Of a stretch of DNA of 64,000 nucleotides, positions 28,435 through 36,865 are shown piece after piece (position 1 is the stretch's first letter; each line of letters opens with the position of its first letter). The stretch is from NCBI RefSeq assembly GCF_000757725.1, contig NZ_JJMU01000062.1, positions 37,568-101,567 on the forward strand, read 5' to 3'. Position numbers and translations under genes: made by a program. The notes below the pieces were generated by a model. The model saw only the letters and a list, made by a program, of their open reading frames with translations, did no database searches and was not told where the DNA came from. The stretch comes from Sphingobacterium deserti (lineage in GTDB: Bacteria; Bacteroidota; Bacteroidia; Sphingobacteriales; Sphingobacteriaceae).

Positions 28435-28464
28435 CAAAGTTATCCAAAAGGTTGGTCAATTCAA
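28435..28464 (-). promoter_or_regulatory. Promoter of the RecD-like helicase operon
   Basis: On the minus strand a TTG (28464-28462) is followed 19 bases later by TAACTTTG (28442-28435). The expected start site falls within a base or two of the ATG at 28431, so the transcript may be leaderless. Confidence 0.5.
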
Positions 28465-28482
28465 TTGGAAAAGCTAATTTTG
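28452..28482 (+). promoter_or_regulatory. Promoter of the DUF3822-rsmD-coaD operon
   Basis: TTG at 28452-28454, 20-base spacer, then TAATTTTG at 28475-28482. It points away from, and overlaps, the helicase promoter on the other strand. The ATG follows at 28514. Confidence 0.55.
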
Positions 28483-28513
28483 TTTATCAATCGAGGCGAC
28501 AGGCACATATTAT

Positions 28514-29305
28514 ATGAAGTACACGGCACCACATTTTCATCTACATTATATTCCACAATATCGTTTGTTAATCAAATCAGATTTTCTAGAAGATACGATG
28601 ATGATAGTGGATGAAAAACAAGAAGTTGTAGCATTCTATAATTACCCTTCAGAATCGCCCGATTCGGCAGCACTTAAATTATTAGGTTTGCCGTTTGCCG
28701 ATGTATCTGTCAGCCTACCCTTGGAGAGTTTTACGTTAGTGCCCTCTGAAGTTTATAGCCGCCATCATATGCTACACTACCAGGCTTTCCAAGATAGTAA
28801 AGGCATGCTGCAAGAATATGCTGTACCTTCGCTGGGAATCACAGCTTTATATCAATATGATCGCTTACTCTATAAACGATGGACAGCTATATTTCCGCAG
28901 GCAAAGTTATTCGCTGACTTTCAAGTAATCTTGACTTTGGTTCAGCAGCAGGCGCTGGGAAATACCCCGGTGCTGGGACTGCATGTTAAAAATAAGAAAG
29001 TGGAAATCTATGTATTTCAAGAAAGCGAATTGCAGCTGTATAATGACTTTGATGTAGAGACGGCCGTTGACTTACAATATTTTATTCTGAACGTTCGAAA
29101 TTCATTGGGCGTAACCAAACCGTTCGAAAAGGTTTTTATATCAGGTGTTCATACAGCTCATCCATTTGTTGATGTGGCCCGCAACTACGGCAGTGAGCTG
29201 ATTTTTTTGCAGGGCACATCCGCCTTGTATGCGGAAGATACCGCAGTACAGGCAAAAGTAGCGTCTTTACACATCATTGCTGAACGTCCATTATGCGTAT
29301 CGTAG
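28514..29305 (+). CDS. DUF3822 family protein (actin/ASKHA-like)
   Basis: A 263-residue protein typical of the DUF3822 family that precedes rsmD and coaD in many Bacteroidota. It has no signal peptide and no catalytic motif that I can name. Family members are predicted to have a duplicated ribonuclease-H-like/actin-like fold. The 3' end overlaps rsmD by 13 bases, so the three genes form one operon. Function is unknown. Confidence 0.8.
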   Translation: MKYTAPHFHLHYIPQYRLLIKSDFLEDTMMIVDEKQEVVAFYNYPSESPDSAALKLLGLPFADVSVSLPLESFTLVPSEVYSRHHMLHYQAFQDSKGMLQEYAVPSLGITALYQYDRLLYKRWTAIFPQAKLFADFQVILTLVQQQALGNTPVLGLHVKNKKVEIYVFQESELQLYNDFDVETAVDLQYFILNVRNSLGVTKPFEKVFISGVHTAHPFVDVARNYGSELIFLQGTSALYAEDTAVQAKVASLHIIAERPLCVS

Positions 29306-29829
29306 GAGGACAATACGGAGGTTTGCGATTAAGCCCACCGGCAAACCTGCCCGTGCGGCCAACTACCGACATTGCCAAAGAAGCACTTTTCAATATTTTG
29401 GAGAACAAGTTGGTGCTCGCTGACTGTAACTGTCTAGATCTCTTTGCTGGGACTGGAAATATTAGTTTTGAGTTGGTATCAAGAGGTGTGTTGGATGTAG
29501 ACGCAATTGACATCCATTTTAAATGTTTACAATACATTAAGGAAACGGCCATTAGACTTGATACTGAACGTATCAACACCCGTAAAGCAGATGTGTTGAA
29601 GTATATTTTAGCATGTAACAAGCAATATGATTTTATTTTTGCTGACCCTCCTTATGATTTACCCAAGCTACCCCAACTGGCTACCTTAATTTTAGAGAAT
29701 GGGCTGCTCAAACCGGAAGGACTTCTTGTTATTGAACACCCCTCGACACGGAAGATGGACGATATACCTCAATTTTTGGAAATAAGGAAATATGGATATT
29801 CGTCTTTCAGTTTTTATAGACATACTTAA
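29293..29829 (+). CDS. rsmD: 16S rRNA (guanine966-N2)-methyltransferase RsmD
   Basis: A 178-residue class I SAM-dependent methyltransferase. It starts MRIVGGQYGG, has LDLFAGTGNISFE for SAM binding, and the N6/N2-type catalytic motif DPPY in FADPPYDLP. RsmD methylates G966 of 16S rRNA in the assembled small subunit. It is embedded between DUF3822 and coaD, the conserved Bacteroidota order. Confidence 0.92.
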   Translation: MRIVGGQYGGLRLSPPANLPVRPTTDIAKEALFNILENKLVLADCNCLDLFAGTGNISFELVSRGVLDVDAIDIHFKCLQYIKETAIRLDTERINTRKADVLKYILACNKQYDFIFADPPYDLPKLPQLATLILENGLLKPEGLLVIEHPSTRKMDDIPQFLEIRKYGYSSFSFYRHT

Positions 29830-29838
29830 TGCGGCACG

Positions 29839-30315
29839 ATGATGAAAATAGCTGTTTTCGCCGGATCGTTTGATCCTTTTACGCTTGCGCACCTCGATTT
29901 GGTGAACCGAAGTTTATCACTATTTGACAAAGTCGTCATTGGCATTGGGGTTAATAGTGCGAAACAAGGCTTGATGAGCTATCAAGAACGTGAAGATGTC
30001 ATTTCAGCTATTTTCGCAGCAGAAGATCGGGTAGAGGTGCAGCAATTCAAGGGGCTTACAGTGCAGTTCTGTGACCAAGTGCGCTCCACTTACCTGTTGA
30101 GGGGATTACGTAACACCAACGACTTTGAATTCGAAAACGCCATTGCGCAAAACAATTTGATTATGGCGCCCCATGTAGAGACCTTTTTCCTGATGGCAAA
30201 ATCAGGATTAGCTCATATTTCGTCTACCATAGTTCGCGATATATTTCAGCATGGCGGTGATATTTCAAATCTTGTGCCGGCTGACGTCTCAGCTTTCTTA
30301 TATAGAAATGACTAG
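29839..30315 (+). CDS. coaD: Pantetheine-phosphate adenylyltransferase
   Basis: A 158-residue nucleotidyltransferase that makes dephospho-CoA from 4'-phosphopantetheine and ATP. AVFAGSFDPFT near the start, RGLRNTNDFEFE and the C-terminal LAHISSTIVRDI are typical. The usual (T/H)xGH nucleotide motif reads TLAH here, with alanine in place of glycine. Start ATG at 29839 or 29842. The 3' end overlaps the convergent helicase gene by four bases. Confidence 0.93.
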   Translation: MMKIAVFAGSFDPFTLAHLDLVNRSLSLFDKVVIGIGVNSAKQGLMSYQEREDVISAIFAAEDRVEVQQFKGLTVQFCDQVRSTYLLRGLRNTNDFEFENAIAQNNLIMAPHVETFFLMAKSGLAHISSTIVRDIFQHGGDISNLVPADVSAFLYRND

Positions 30316-31616
30316 GTACGTCCGATCTTAACTTTTTTACCCTTAATTTTCCCGTTTGCCGCATTTTTAATGATGTTCAGGACAGAGCTGCGTTTAACGG
30401 CCGCAAATGATTCCTTTTCTTTTACTTCGATAAGTCCAATATCATCTTTCTCGACATCGGGTAGTGAGAACATAAATCCTACAATGTCTACTTTATTTAT
30501 TTTGTCTTTTTTTCCTCCTGTGATGTATAACGTCGCAAAAGGCGCGTCAGGAGGCAGTGGTAAATCGTCCGAAAGTTTAAGTTCTGTGCAGCTGGAATCG
30601 ATATAGGGATAGTCCTCATCTGGCTTTAGAATAATAAATACTTCACCCGAAGCTTGCATACGTGCGGTCCTCCCGTTTCGATGGATGAAGGCGTCTTCTT
30701 TATATGGTAGCTGATAATGTATGATAACGTCTACTTCGGGGATATCCAAGCCACGTGCGGCCAAATCGGTCGTTATAAGTATGCGATTCGAGTTATTCCT
30801 GAACTTTAAAAGCGCGAGCTCCCTGTCAGACTGTTCCAGTCCGCCATGAAATACATCGTGAATTAGTTCGCGGTCTTCCAGCAGATTACTAATGTGATCT
30901 ACCGCGTCGCGGTGGTTACAGAAGATAATCGTTTTTTTATCGCCGTTTGTACACAATAATTGGAATAGCGCTTTTAGCTTATGCTGTGCTGTTGCAATAA
31001 CCTTGCGCATCTGTAGATTCGGCACGGAGCTGCTGTTATCAGAAAAATCTACCGTGGTATATTCTGTAATTCCAGTAAAGTCGGGAATCTCGTCCATCTT
31101 TGTTGCCGATGTAAGGACACGATGTCTTAGCTGCGTAAGCTGTTGGATGATAGTAACCATTTGCCCATGAAAGCCAAATTCCAGCGATTTATCGAACTCG
31201 TCCAGCACTAAGCTATGGACGTGCTGGGTGTTGATGTGGCCGCGTTCTAAATGGTAAGTGATACGTCCTGGTGTTCCGATCAATATGGAAGGGGCTTCAC
31301 GCAATTTATTGCGCTCCGTTTTGGTATCGTTGCCGCCGTAGACGCAAGTCGTTTTAAATCCTTGATGTACTTTTCGAACAACTTGCTCGATTTGTAAGGC
31401 CAATTCGCGCGTGGGAACTACAATAAATGCCTGTGTACCATTTGTATCCGCCTGCAAGTGTTTACCGAGCAATAGAGTAAAGGCTAGGGTTTTTCCAGTT
31501 CCTGTAGGCGAATGTAAGATAAAATCCTTTGACGAATCGTAATTATCGAGGACAGCTTTCTGCATTTCGTTTAACTCCGAAATTTGCAAACGCTGTAGTA
31601 TATGCTGAAGTTCCAT
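30312..31616 (-). CDS. DEAD-family ATP-dependent RNA helicase
   Basis: A 434-residue helicase. Motif I is SPTGTGKT, Ia VPTRELALQ, III TSAT, IV IIFCNHRDAVD, V TDLAARGLDIPEV and VI HRNGRTAR. Motif II reads DEFD rather than DEAD. A C-terminal segment (KVDIVGFMFSLPDVEKDDIG) looks like the DbpA-type RNA-binding domain that targets 23S rRNA, so a role in 50S assembly is possible. It converges on coaD with no terminator between. Confidence 0.88.
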   Translation of the reverse strand: MELQHILQRLQISELNEMQKAVLDNYDSSKDFILHSPTGTGKTLAFTLLLGKHLQADTNGTQAFIVVPTRELALQIEQVVRKVHQGFKTTCVYGGNDTKTERNKLREAPSILIGTPGRITYHLERGHINTQHVHSLVLDEFDKSLEFGFHGQMVTIIQQLTQLRHRVLTSATKMDEIPDFTGITEYTTVDFSDNSSSVPNLQMRKVIATAQHKLKALFQLLCTNGDKKTIIFCNHRDAVDHISNLLEDRELIHDVFHGGLEQSDRELALLKFRNNSNRILITTDLAARGLDIPEVDVIIHYQLPYKEDAFIHRNGRTARMQASGEVFIILKPDEDYPYIDSSCTELKLSDDLPLPPDAPFATLYITGGKKDKINKVDIVGFMFSLPDVEKDDIGLIEVKEKESFAAVKRSSVLNIIKNAANGKIKGKKVKIGRT

Positions 31617-31621
31617 GGCGC

Positions 31622-31862
31622 AAAAGTAGGAAAATTAAAAAGTAAAAATTAAAAAGTAAAAATTAAAAAGTGAGAAGTCAAAAGTCAGAAGTAGAAAGTC
31701 AAAAGTCAAAAGGGAGAAGCAGGGAATTGAAAAGTAAAAATTAAAAAGTAAAAATTAAAAAGGGAGAAGTCAAAAGGGAAAAGTGAAAAGTCAGAAGTAG
31801 AAAGTCAAAAGTCAAAAATGAAAAGTCAAAATTTAAAAGCAGAGAATTAAAAATTAAAAAAA
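31622..31862. repeat. Degenerate heptameric tandem repeat (array 1)
   Basis: About 33 successive 7-base units with the rough form (A/G)(A/G)AA(G/T)T(C/A/G), such as AAAAGTC, AGAAGTC, AAAATTA and AAAAGTA. Phase is kept over nearly the whole tract. It lies between the start of the helicase gene and the 3' side of the barrel gene. Nothing in it looks coding. The same period occurs at 49629-49783 and 63212-63296. Confidence 0.85.
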
Positions 31863-31919
31863 AATACTAAAGCACGGTTCTTTAGTGGGGATCTTTAATT
31901 CTGTGCTATGCCATGCCAT

Positions 31920-31952
31920 AAAAAAAGCGTTCCCTATGTAGAGAACGCTTTT
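31920..31952 (-). terminator. Terminator of the outer-membrane barrel gene
   Basis: AAAGCGTTC (31925-31933) pairs with GAACGCTTT (31944-31952). Read on the minus strand the hairpin is followed by a run of T, placing it 18 bases after the barrel gene's stop. Confidence 0.8.
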
Positions 31953-31970
31953 GAAGATTATTTGAAAGGT

Positions 31971-32558
31971 TTAAAAGTAGAATTGTACCCCAAGTGTTGG
32001 CGCTAGGGAGTTTACATCTAAGCCAAACGTATTATTTGTCAGGTCGTTTGTTTTGTCTTTTTGCGATTCGAAATACAGACCACGCACCTTCAATTCGATC
32101 CCTACATTGCTAGCAGGAAAGAATGCGAAACCTGGCGCCAATTCCACACCATAATGTTCCAATTTTGTTTCTGTTGTTCCAGCTAATGTTTCAACAGTTT
32201 GTTTCCCCCAAGCCATGGGAACAGACAACTGTGAGAAAAATTTAAATTGACCTTCGCCGATGTAGTTTCTTACGAAAGGCGATACGTTAAACCAATTGGT
32301 CTTAAACTCTTGGTCCATGCCATTGTCTCGGTTGCTCCAGCTGTAGCCAATGCCCGTTCCGACCGCCCAATTGTCGCTGACAAAATAACCCGCGGTCGGG
32401 TTTATGGAAAATGAGTTAAACTTGCTATCGGCATCTTTTTGTTTGCTTGTTTGAAATCCCACTTGTCCACCGATAAGGAATTTACCTTGTTCAGTTTGTG
32501 CGTGGGAAGCGACTGTTAAAGCAGTTACTGCAGTTAATGTTAAGAATAATTTTTTCAT
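31971..32558 (-). CDS. Outer-membrane beta-barrel protein, OmpX/OmpW-like size
   Basis: A 195-residue protein with a clear signal peptide (MKKLFLTLTAVTALTVASHA, cleavage about residue 20). The rest alternates hydrophobic and polar residues in strands and ends in LGVQFYF with a terminal phenylalanine, the signature of Bam-inserted barrels. Family assignment is to the general small porin/opacity type; no specific ligand can be named. It is single-gene, with its own terminator and a 450-base upstream region. Confidence 0.85.
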   Translation of the reverse strand: MKKLFLTLTAVTALTVASHAQTEQGKFLIGGQVGFQTSKQKDADSKFNSFSINPTAGYFVSDNWAVGTGIGYSWSNRDNGMDQEFKTNWFNVSPFVRNYIGEGQFKFFSQLSVPMAWGKQTVETLAGTTETKLEHYGVELAPGFAFFPASNVGIELKVRGLYFESQKDKTNDLTNNTFGLDVNSLAPTLGVQFYF

Positions 32559-32966
32559 GTTACTTGTAATTAAAATTTGTTAATAAAGTTTGACTTTTCG
32601 TCTTATGTGTTCAGTATGTTCAATGTTTGTGCCATCCATTGTGGAGCTGTGTCATCCAAATGTTTGTTTGCACAAACCATTGCATCACAATTGTTTTCAT
32701 AGCAAATTAACCCAAGTACCTATTCAAATGGAAGTTGATAAAAAGTCAATGTCATGGTAGTAAAGCGCTCGTCGACTGTTGGTTAGCTTTTTTTGTGGAA
32801 AAAATGTCTTGCTATGTCAGCTTAGTGGATAATTTGGCACCTTGATCCTGTCAATCTTAGTTTAAAAAAATCCGTTGTTATAGCGTTTTTGCAAGCATCG
32901 GGGTTTCGGTACGATTGAAAAGTTACGTATACAAGCATTGAGAAAAATAAGTGAATATAAAAAGAA
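32559..32966. other. Intergenic region upstream of the barrel gene
   Basis: About 400 bases with no open frame worth reporting, no repeat and no clear TAnnTTTG promoter. It carries the promoter of the barrel gene, whose ATG is at 32558. I see nothing else in it. Confidence 0.6.
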
Positions 32967-32991
32967 AAAAGCCCAACAAAGTCGGGCTTTT
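32967..32991 (-). terminator. Terminator of the grpE-dnaJ operon
   Basis: AAAAGCCC (32967-32974) pairs with GGGCTTTT (32984-32991). On the minus strand the stem is followed by TTTTTT-type sequence, just beyond the dnaJ stop. Confidence 0.75.
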
Positions 32992-33011
32992 AACTTATTA
33001 AAATAGTGAAA

Positions 33012-34160
33012 TTATTCGAAATATTCTTTGATACGTTCAAAAAACGACTTTTCGCTTTTGCCGGGTTGAGGCTTGAAGTTTGCAGAGTCTTTTAGCTTCT
33101 CTAAAAGAGATCGTTCTTCCGGTGAAACGGCCTTTGGTGTCCACACATTGACGTAAACCAATTGGTCGCCTTTGTGGTATGAGTTTACTTCTGGCACACC
33201 TTTTCCTTTTAAGCGCAATATCTTACCACCTTGTGTTCCTGGGTCGATTTTAATCTTTGCTTTGCCGTCTATAGTCGGAATCTCTACGCTAGTTCCTAAC
33301 GCAGCATCTGCAAAATTGATATAAAGATCGTAGATTACATTTATGCCGTCGCGTTTCAACGTTTCATGTTGCACTTCTTCAACGAGTATAATTAGGTCGC
33401 CGGGTACCCCGCCTCGTGGAGCTGCATTTCCCTTTCCACTCATGGAAAGTTGCATGCCTTCACTAACACCAGCAGGGATATTGATCGATATTGTTTCTTC
33501 ACCGCGCTCCAAGCCTTCGCCTTTACAAGTCGTACATTTGGAGGTAATTTCTACACCTTCGCCATTACACGTAGGGCAGGTGCTCGTAGTTTGCATTTGA
33601 CCTAAGATCGTATTGGTCACTCGACGAACAGAACCGGAGCCACCACAGGTATTACAGGTGTGGTAGGCTGATTTGTCTTTCGCGCCAGTACCGCTACAGG
33701 TGTGACAGTGTACTTGCTTATTAACTTTGACCTTCTTTTCTACGCCTTTGGCAATTTCCTCCAAGGTGAGTTTAACCTTGATCCGTAGGTTAGAGCCACG
33801 CTGCACGCGTCGGCCACCGCCGCTGCGTGACCCGCCGCCGAAGAAACTTTCAAACGGACTGCCTCCACCAAAAATATCACCAAACTGGCTGAAAATGTCG
33901 TCCATATTCATGCCGCCGCCGCCAAAGCCGGAAGCAGAATTGCCACTGTGACCAAACTGATCGTAGCGTTGGCGTTTCTCGGGGTTACTTAATATCTCAT
34001 AGGCTTCCGCAGCTTCCTTAAACTTATCTTCTGCCTCTTTGTCATCCGGATTTTTATCCGGGTGATACTTGATGGCCAGCTTGCGGTAGGCTGACTTTAT
34101 CGCTGCGGCATCTGCTGATTTCGCAACGCCCAATACATCATAATAATCTCTCTTCGCCAT
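33012..34160 (-). CDS. dnaJ: Chaperone protein DnaJ
   Basis: A 382-residue type I Hsp40. The J-domain has the HPD tripeptide in KYHPDKNPDD, followed by a Gly/Phe-rich linker (about residues 75-125), four CxxCxGxG zinc-binding repeats (CHTCSGTG, CNTCGGSG, CPTCNGEG, CTTCKGEG) and the C-terminal substrate-binding domains. It delivers substrates to DnaK and stimulates its ATPase. It follows grpE by five bases; dnaK is not in the window. Confidence 0.97.
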   Translation of the reverse strand: MAKRDYYDVLGVAKSADAAAIKSAYRKLAIKYHPDKNPDDKEAEDKFKEAAEAYEILSNPEKRQRYDQFGHSGNSASGFGGGGMNMDDIFSQFGDIFGGGSPFESFFGGGSRSGGGRRVQRGSNLRIKVKLTLEEIAKGVEKKVKVNKQVHCHTCSGTGAKDKSAYHTCNTCGGSGSVRRVTNTILGQMQTTSTCPTCNGEGVEITSKCTTCKGEGLERGEETISINIPAGVSEGMQLSMSGKGNAAPRGGVPGDLIILVEEVQHETLKRDGINVIYDLYINFADAALGTSVEIPTIDGKAKIKIDPGTQGGKILRLKGKGVPEVNSYHKGDQLVYVNVWTPKAVSPEERSLLEKLKDSANFKPQPGKSEKSFFERIKEYFE

Positions 34161-34165
34161 TTCTT

Positions 34166-34717
34166 TTATTGACCTATTACTACTTTAGCAAAACGAACTA
34201 CCTTATCATTCAGAAAATATCCCTTTTCCACAACATCGATAACTTTATTTTTCAAATCTTCAGATGGCGATGGTATAGCGGTAATAGCTTCCTGGAATTC
34301 TGGGTCGAAAGGTTTTCCGATAATGTCATCCATTTCTTTTAGACCTTCCTGAAGCAAGGTTTTACGAAATTTCTGATTGACCAAATCAATGCCTTGTCTT
34401 ACCGATTCAATGTCTTGCGTAGTTTGCATGGCAGACAATGCACGATCCAAATCATCTAAAACAGGTAGCAGCTTATTTAAAACATCTTTACTTGCCGATT
34501 GTATAAGCTCGACACGTTCTTTAGAGGTTCTCTTTTTATAATTATCAAATTCTGCGAATAATCTTGCATATTTGTCATTGGCCAAAGCCACTTCTTCTTT
34601 AAGTTTTTCTTCTTCGCTAGGCGCCGTCTGACTATCCGCTATTGCATTTTCTGATCCAAAATGATCTTGATTTTCCACGTTTTCGTCTTGAATATTGTTT
34701 TCCTGTTCGTTCATCAT
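34166..34717 (-). CDS. grpE: Nucleotide exchange factor GrpE
   Basis: About 183 residues from ATG 34717 (or 34714). A frame extension to a TTG at 34750 is less likely. The N-terminus is acidic and disordered, followed by a long coiled coil (EEKLKEEVALANDKYARLFAEFDNYKKR) and the C-terminal beta domain that contacts DnaK. GrpE releases ADP from DnaK. It is the first gene of grpE-dnaJ, and an upstream region with TGTC(A/G)G repeats may be its heat-shock control. Confidence 0.92.
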   Translation of the reverse strand: MMNEQENNIQDENVENQDHFGSENAIADSQTAPSEEEKLKEEVALANDKYARLFAEFDNYKKRTSKERVELIQSASKDVLNKLLPVLDDLDRALSAMQTTQDIESVRQGIDLVNQKFRKTLLQEGLKEMDDIIGKPFDPEFQEAITAIPSPSEDLKNKVIDVVEKGYFLNDKVVRFAKVVIGQ

Positions 34718-34784
34718 ATCTAAAATAGTGTAGCTCTTGATAATACCCAAATGCGATAATCAATAATAACGCCATTGCATAAAA

Positions 34785-34851
34785 AACCGACACCCTGTCA
34801 GTCTATCAAAAAATAAACTACCAAAATGTCGGTTGACTGATGTTATGTCAG
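34785..34851. promoter_or_regulatory. Repeat-rich ftsE-grpE junction with alternative hairpins
   Basis: TGTC(A/G)G occurs three times on the plus strand (34796-34801, 34827-34832, 34846-34851). AACCGACA (34785-34792) and TGTCGGTT (34827-34834) form a perfect 8-bp stem. A shorter alternative, CTGACA-GGG-TGTCGG on the minus strand, competes for the same bases. On the minus strand both are followed by six T, so the site may end ftsE transcription. The repeats could also be an operator for grpE. Confidence 0.5.
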
Positions 34852-34859
34852 TTTGAACT

Positions 34860-35540
34860 TTATATTGCTACCTGATCATATAGGGCGGTGTCGGCAGTTT
34901 TAATAATACGCGCCGGCATATTTTTAATGATCTGGTAATCGTGTGTTGCCATCAATACCGCAGTTCCCGAGGCGGCAATATCCCGTAAAAGGAGTACAAT
35001 TTCTTCGGAGGTTGCCGGGTCTAAATTTCCTGTAGGCTCATCCGCTAAAATAATCTCGGGGTTGTTTAGCAATGCCCTTGCGATAACAACACGTTGCTGT
35101 TCTCCACCTGAGAGCTCGTGTGGCATCTTTCTTAATTTCGAACGTAGTCCTACTTTTTCCAGTACGTCTAGCATACGGTTTTCAATAAGCCCGCGCTCCG
35201 TCCATCCGGTAGCTTTCAAAGCAAACTCGAGGTTCTTTTCTATAGTACGGTCGTTTAAAAGGTGAAAGTCCTGAAAAACGATTCCCAACTTCCGGCGTAG
35301 GAATGGCACATCATTCTCATGAAGCTTTTTTAAATCAAAGCCAGCCACCATACCTTCGCCGTTACCGATGTAAAGATCTCCGTAAATTATTTTTAGCAAA
35401 CTACTTTTACCTGTACCAGATTGCCCGATTAGGTATAGGAATTCCCCTTGGTTGATATCCAAGTTTACGTGAGAAAGCACCAGGTGCTTTTGTTGATAAA
35501 TATCTACGTTCTTTAATTTTATAACTGTATTCTCTATCAT
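34860..35540 (-). CDS. ftsE: FtsE-like ABC transporter ATP-binding protein
   Basis: A 226-residue ABC ATPase with Walker A GQSGTGKSS, signature LSGGEQQR, Walker B ILADEPTGNLD and switch His in MATHDYQ. It matches FtsE, the ATPase of the FtsEX complex that controls peptidoglycan hydrolases at the division site. FtsX is not adjacent, as is common in Bacteroidota. It follows the small conserved gene at 35550 by nine bases. Confidence 0.88.
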   Translation of the reverse strand: MIENTVIKLKNVDIYQQKHLVLSHVNLDINQGEFLYLIGQSGTGKSSLLKIIYGDLYIGNGEGMVAGFDLKKLHENDVPFLRRKLGIVFQDFHLLNDRTIEKNLEFALKATGWTERGLIENRMLDVLEKVGLRSKLRKMPHELSGGEQQRVVIARALLNNPEIILADEPTGNLDPATSEEIVLLLRDIAASGTAVLMATHDYQIIKNMPARIIKTADTALYDQVAI

Positions 35541-35549
35541 ATTTACCGC

Positions 35550-35753
35550 TTAAACGTCAATTTTTTTTATTTGGCCAAATGGCATTTCATCCACAACTTG
35601 CATGATGTATGCCGCCTTATCTCCCAATCCGATTTTTTCTAAGGATTTGTCGGGTCTATCCACCCTAAAATATGCAAGAAGCGTGAAAGCCTCATCCCGC
35701 AATTGCACATAGTCGGGTATTTTGGCTACTCCCTTAACTTTTATCACATACAT
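35550..35753 (-). CDS. Small conserved hypothetical protein
   Basis: A 67-residue acidic protein from ATG 35753 (MYVIKVKGVAKIPDYVQ). An ATG at 35792 would add 13 residues that look less protein-like; both are possible. No signal, membrane segment or known motif. It sits between the LuxC-like reductase (stop at 35809) and ftsE and is likely cotranscribed. Function unknown. Confidence 0.7.
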   Translation of the reverse strand: MYVIKVKGVAKIPDYVQLRDEAFTLLAYFRVDRPDKSLEKIGLGDKAAYIMQVVDEMPFGQIKKIDV

Positions 35754-35808
35754 AAAAACAAAGTTAAAATATTTTGTGAAACCCGCGCTCATTATCCTGT
35801 ACTATTTG

Positions 35809-36822
35809 CTAGGCCTGTGCAAAGAGAAATTCCAGTACATCTACACCATCTGCGTAATCTGTTAAGGCCGGGCACTGGCTTCCACCCAAAGAGAACGTTG
35901 GAATATTGCTTTCTATTGTTCCGTTGCTAACAATGCATTGAATCTTATCTGCTTGCTCCTGCAATGCCTGTTCTACATCGTGCAAATTGCGGTATGTTTC
36001 ATAAAATAAGACCGCCAGTGGCGAAGCAATTCGGCTATCTTCCTTTACTAATAAAAAACCATTGTCAAAATGCTTATCGCCATTGATCAAATAGATTGAC
36101 TTGTTATAATCGTAATTATTGCCATATTTGAAATGGTCACGCACATGTTCAAAAGGTTCGATAGCTTCAAAAAACTGCGATAGTTGAAATCCTTCTGGAA
36201 TAAAAATCTTAGATACGGAGCGACAACCTAACCCGAAGTAATCGAAAATATCGTATCCAAGACGTTGTAATTCTTCCTTACTTTCCGTGCCGGTCAAAAT
36301 TGCGACAGCATTTCTATTCTTCCGAATAATATGGGGTTTCTTTCCAAAATAATGTTCGAAATAGCGAGAGCTATTATCGCTGCCGGTAGCGATAATTAGA
36401 TCATAGTCTGTCAAACGATCGATGACTTCTATTTTGGAGGCGAAACGCGGCTCTATACGGAGCAGTTCGTCTATAATAAATGGCGTTAAACCTGCATCAT
36501 CTGATGATAGTTTGATTTTGGCCGAAAATCCTGAAATAAGAACCGCTAAGATATCTTGAAATCCGACGAGGGGGATATTGCCCGCTAATATAAGTCCGAC
36601 ACTTTTGTCGCTGTTTAGGTCAGGGTAGGAGGCTAACCATTCTGTGAGCGCGTCCTCCTTTAAATTGCTAGCTAAAGCAGTAATTTGTTTCCTGCTGTTG
36701 GGCAGTGTATACCAAGGGTTTTTGATCGCAGCAGCATGCAGCACCTCTTCCAATCGTTGCGTTTCCGATTGCAAAAAATTTCCTAGCGCTGCAAATGCTC
36801 CGATTCGTTGTTTCTTTGTCAA
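35809..36822 (-). CDS. LuxC-like acyl-CoA reductase
   Basis: A 337-residue member of the acyl-CoA reductase (LuxC) branch of the aldehyde dehydrogenase fold. GLILAGNIPLVGFQDILAVL near residues 77-95 and IIATGSDNSSRYFEHYFG are characteristic, with a cysteine in GLGCRSVSKIF as the likely acyl nucleophile. The family reduces acyl-CoA or acyl-protein to aldehyde with NADPH. No ATG precedes the fold; the first usable start is TTG at 36822. It is divergent from a ferredoxin, a pairing often seen in Bacteroidota. Confidence 0.82.
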   Translation of the reverse strand: MTKKQRIGAFAALGNFLQSETQRLEEVLHAAAIKNPWYTLPNSRKQITALASNLKEDALTEWLASYPDLNSDKSVGLILAGNIPLVGFQDILAVLISGFSAKIKLSSDDAGLTPFIIDELLRIEPRFASKIEVIDRLTDYDLIIATGSDNSSRYFEHYFGKKPHIIRKNRNAVAILTGTESKEELQRLGYDIFDYFGLGCRSVSKIFIPEGFQLSQFFEAIEPFEHVRDHFKYGNNYDYNKSIYLINGDKHFDNGFLLVKEDSRIASPLAVLFYETYRNLHDVEQALQEQADKIQCIVSNGTIESNIPTFSLGGSQCPALTDYADGVDVLEFLFAQA

Positions 36823-36865
36823 AATAGAATAATTTAGAATTGTTCTCTTATTTTTTTCCAGTATC

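Noticed and set aside
31622..31862. Possible CRISPR array
   Set aside because: Units are 7 bases and contiguous, with no spacers and no cas genes in the window.
31934..31943. CCTATGTAGA shared with the two susC leaders
   Set aside because: It lies in the loop of an unrelated terminator. A 10-base match can arise by chance, so I do not treat it as a third copy of the leader motif.
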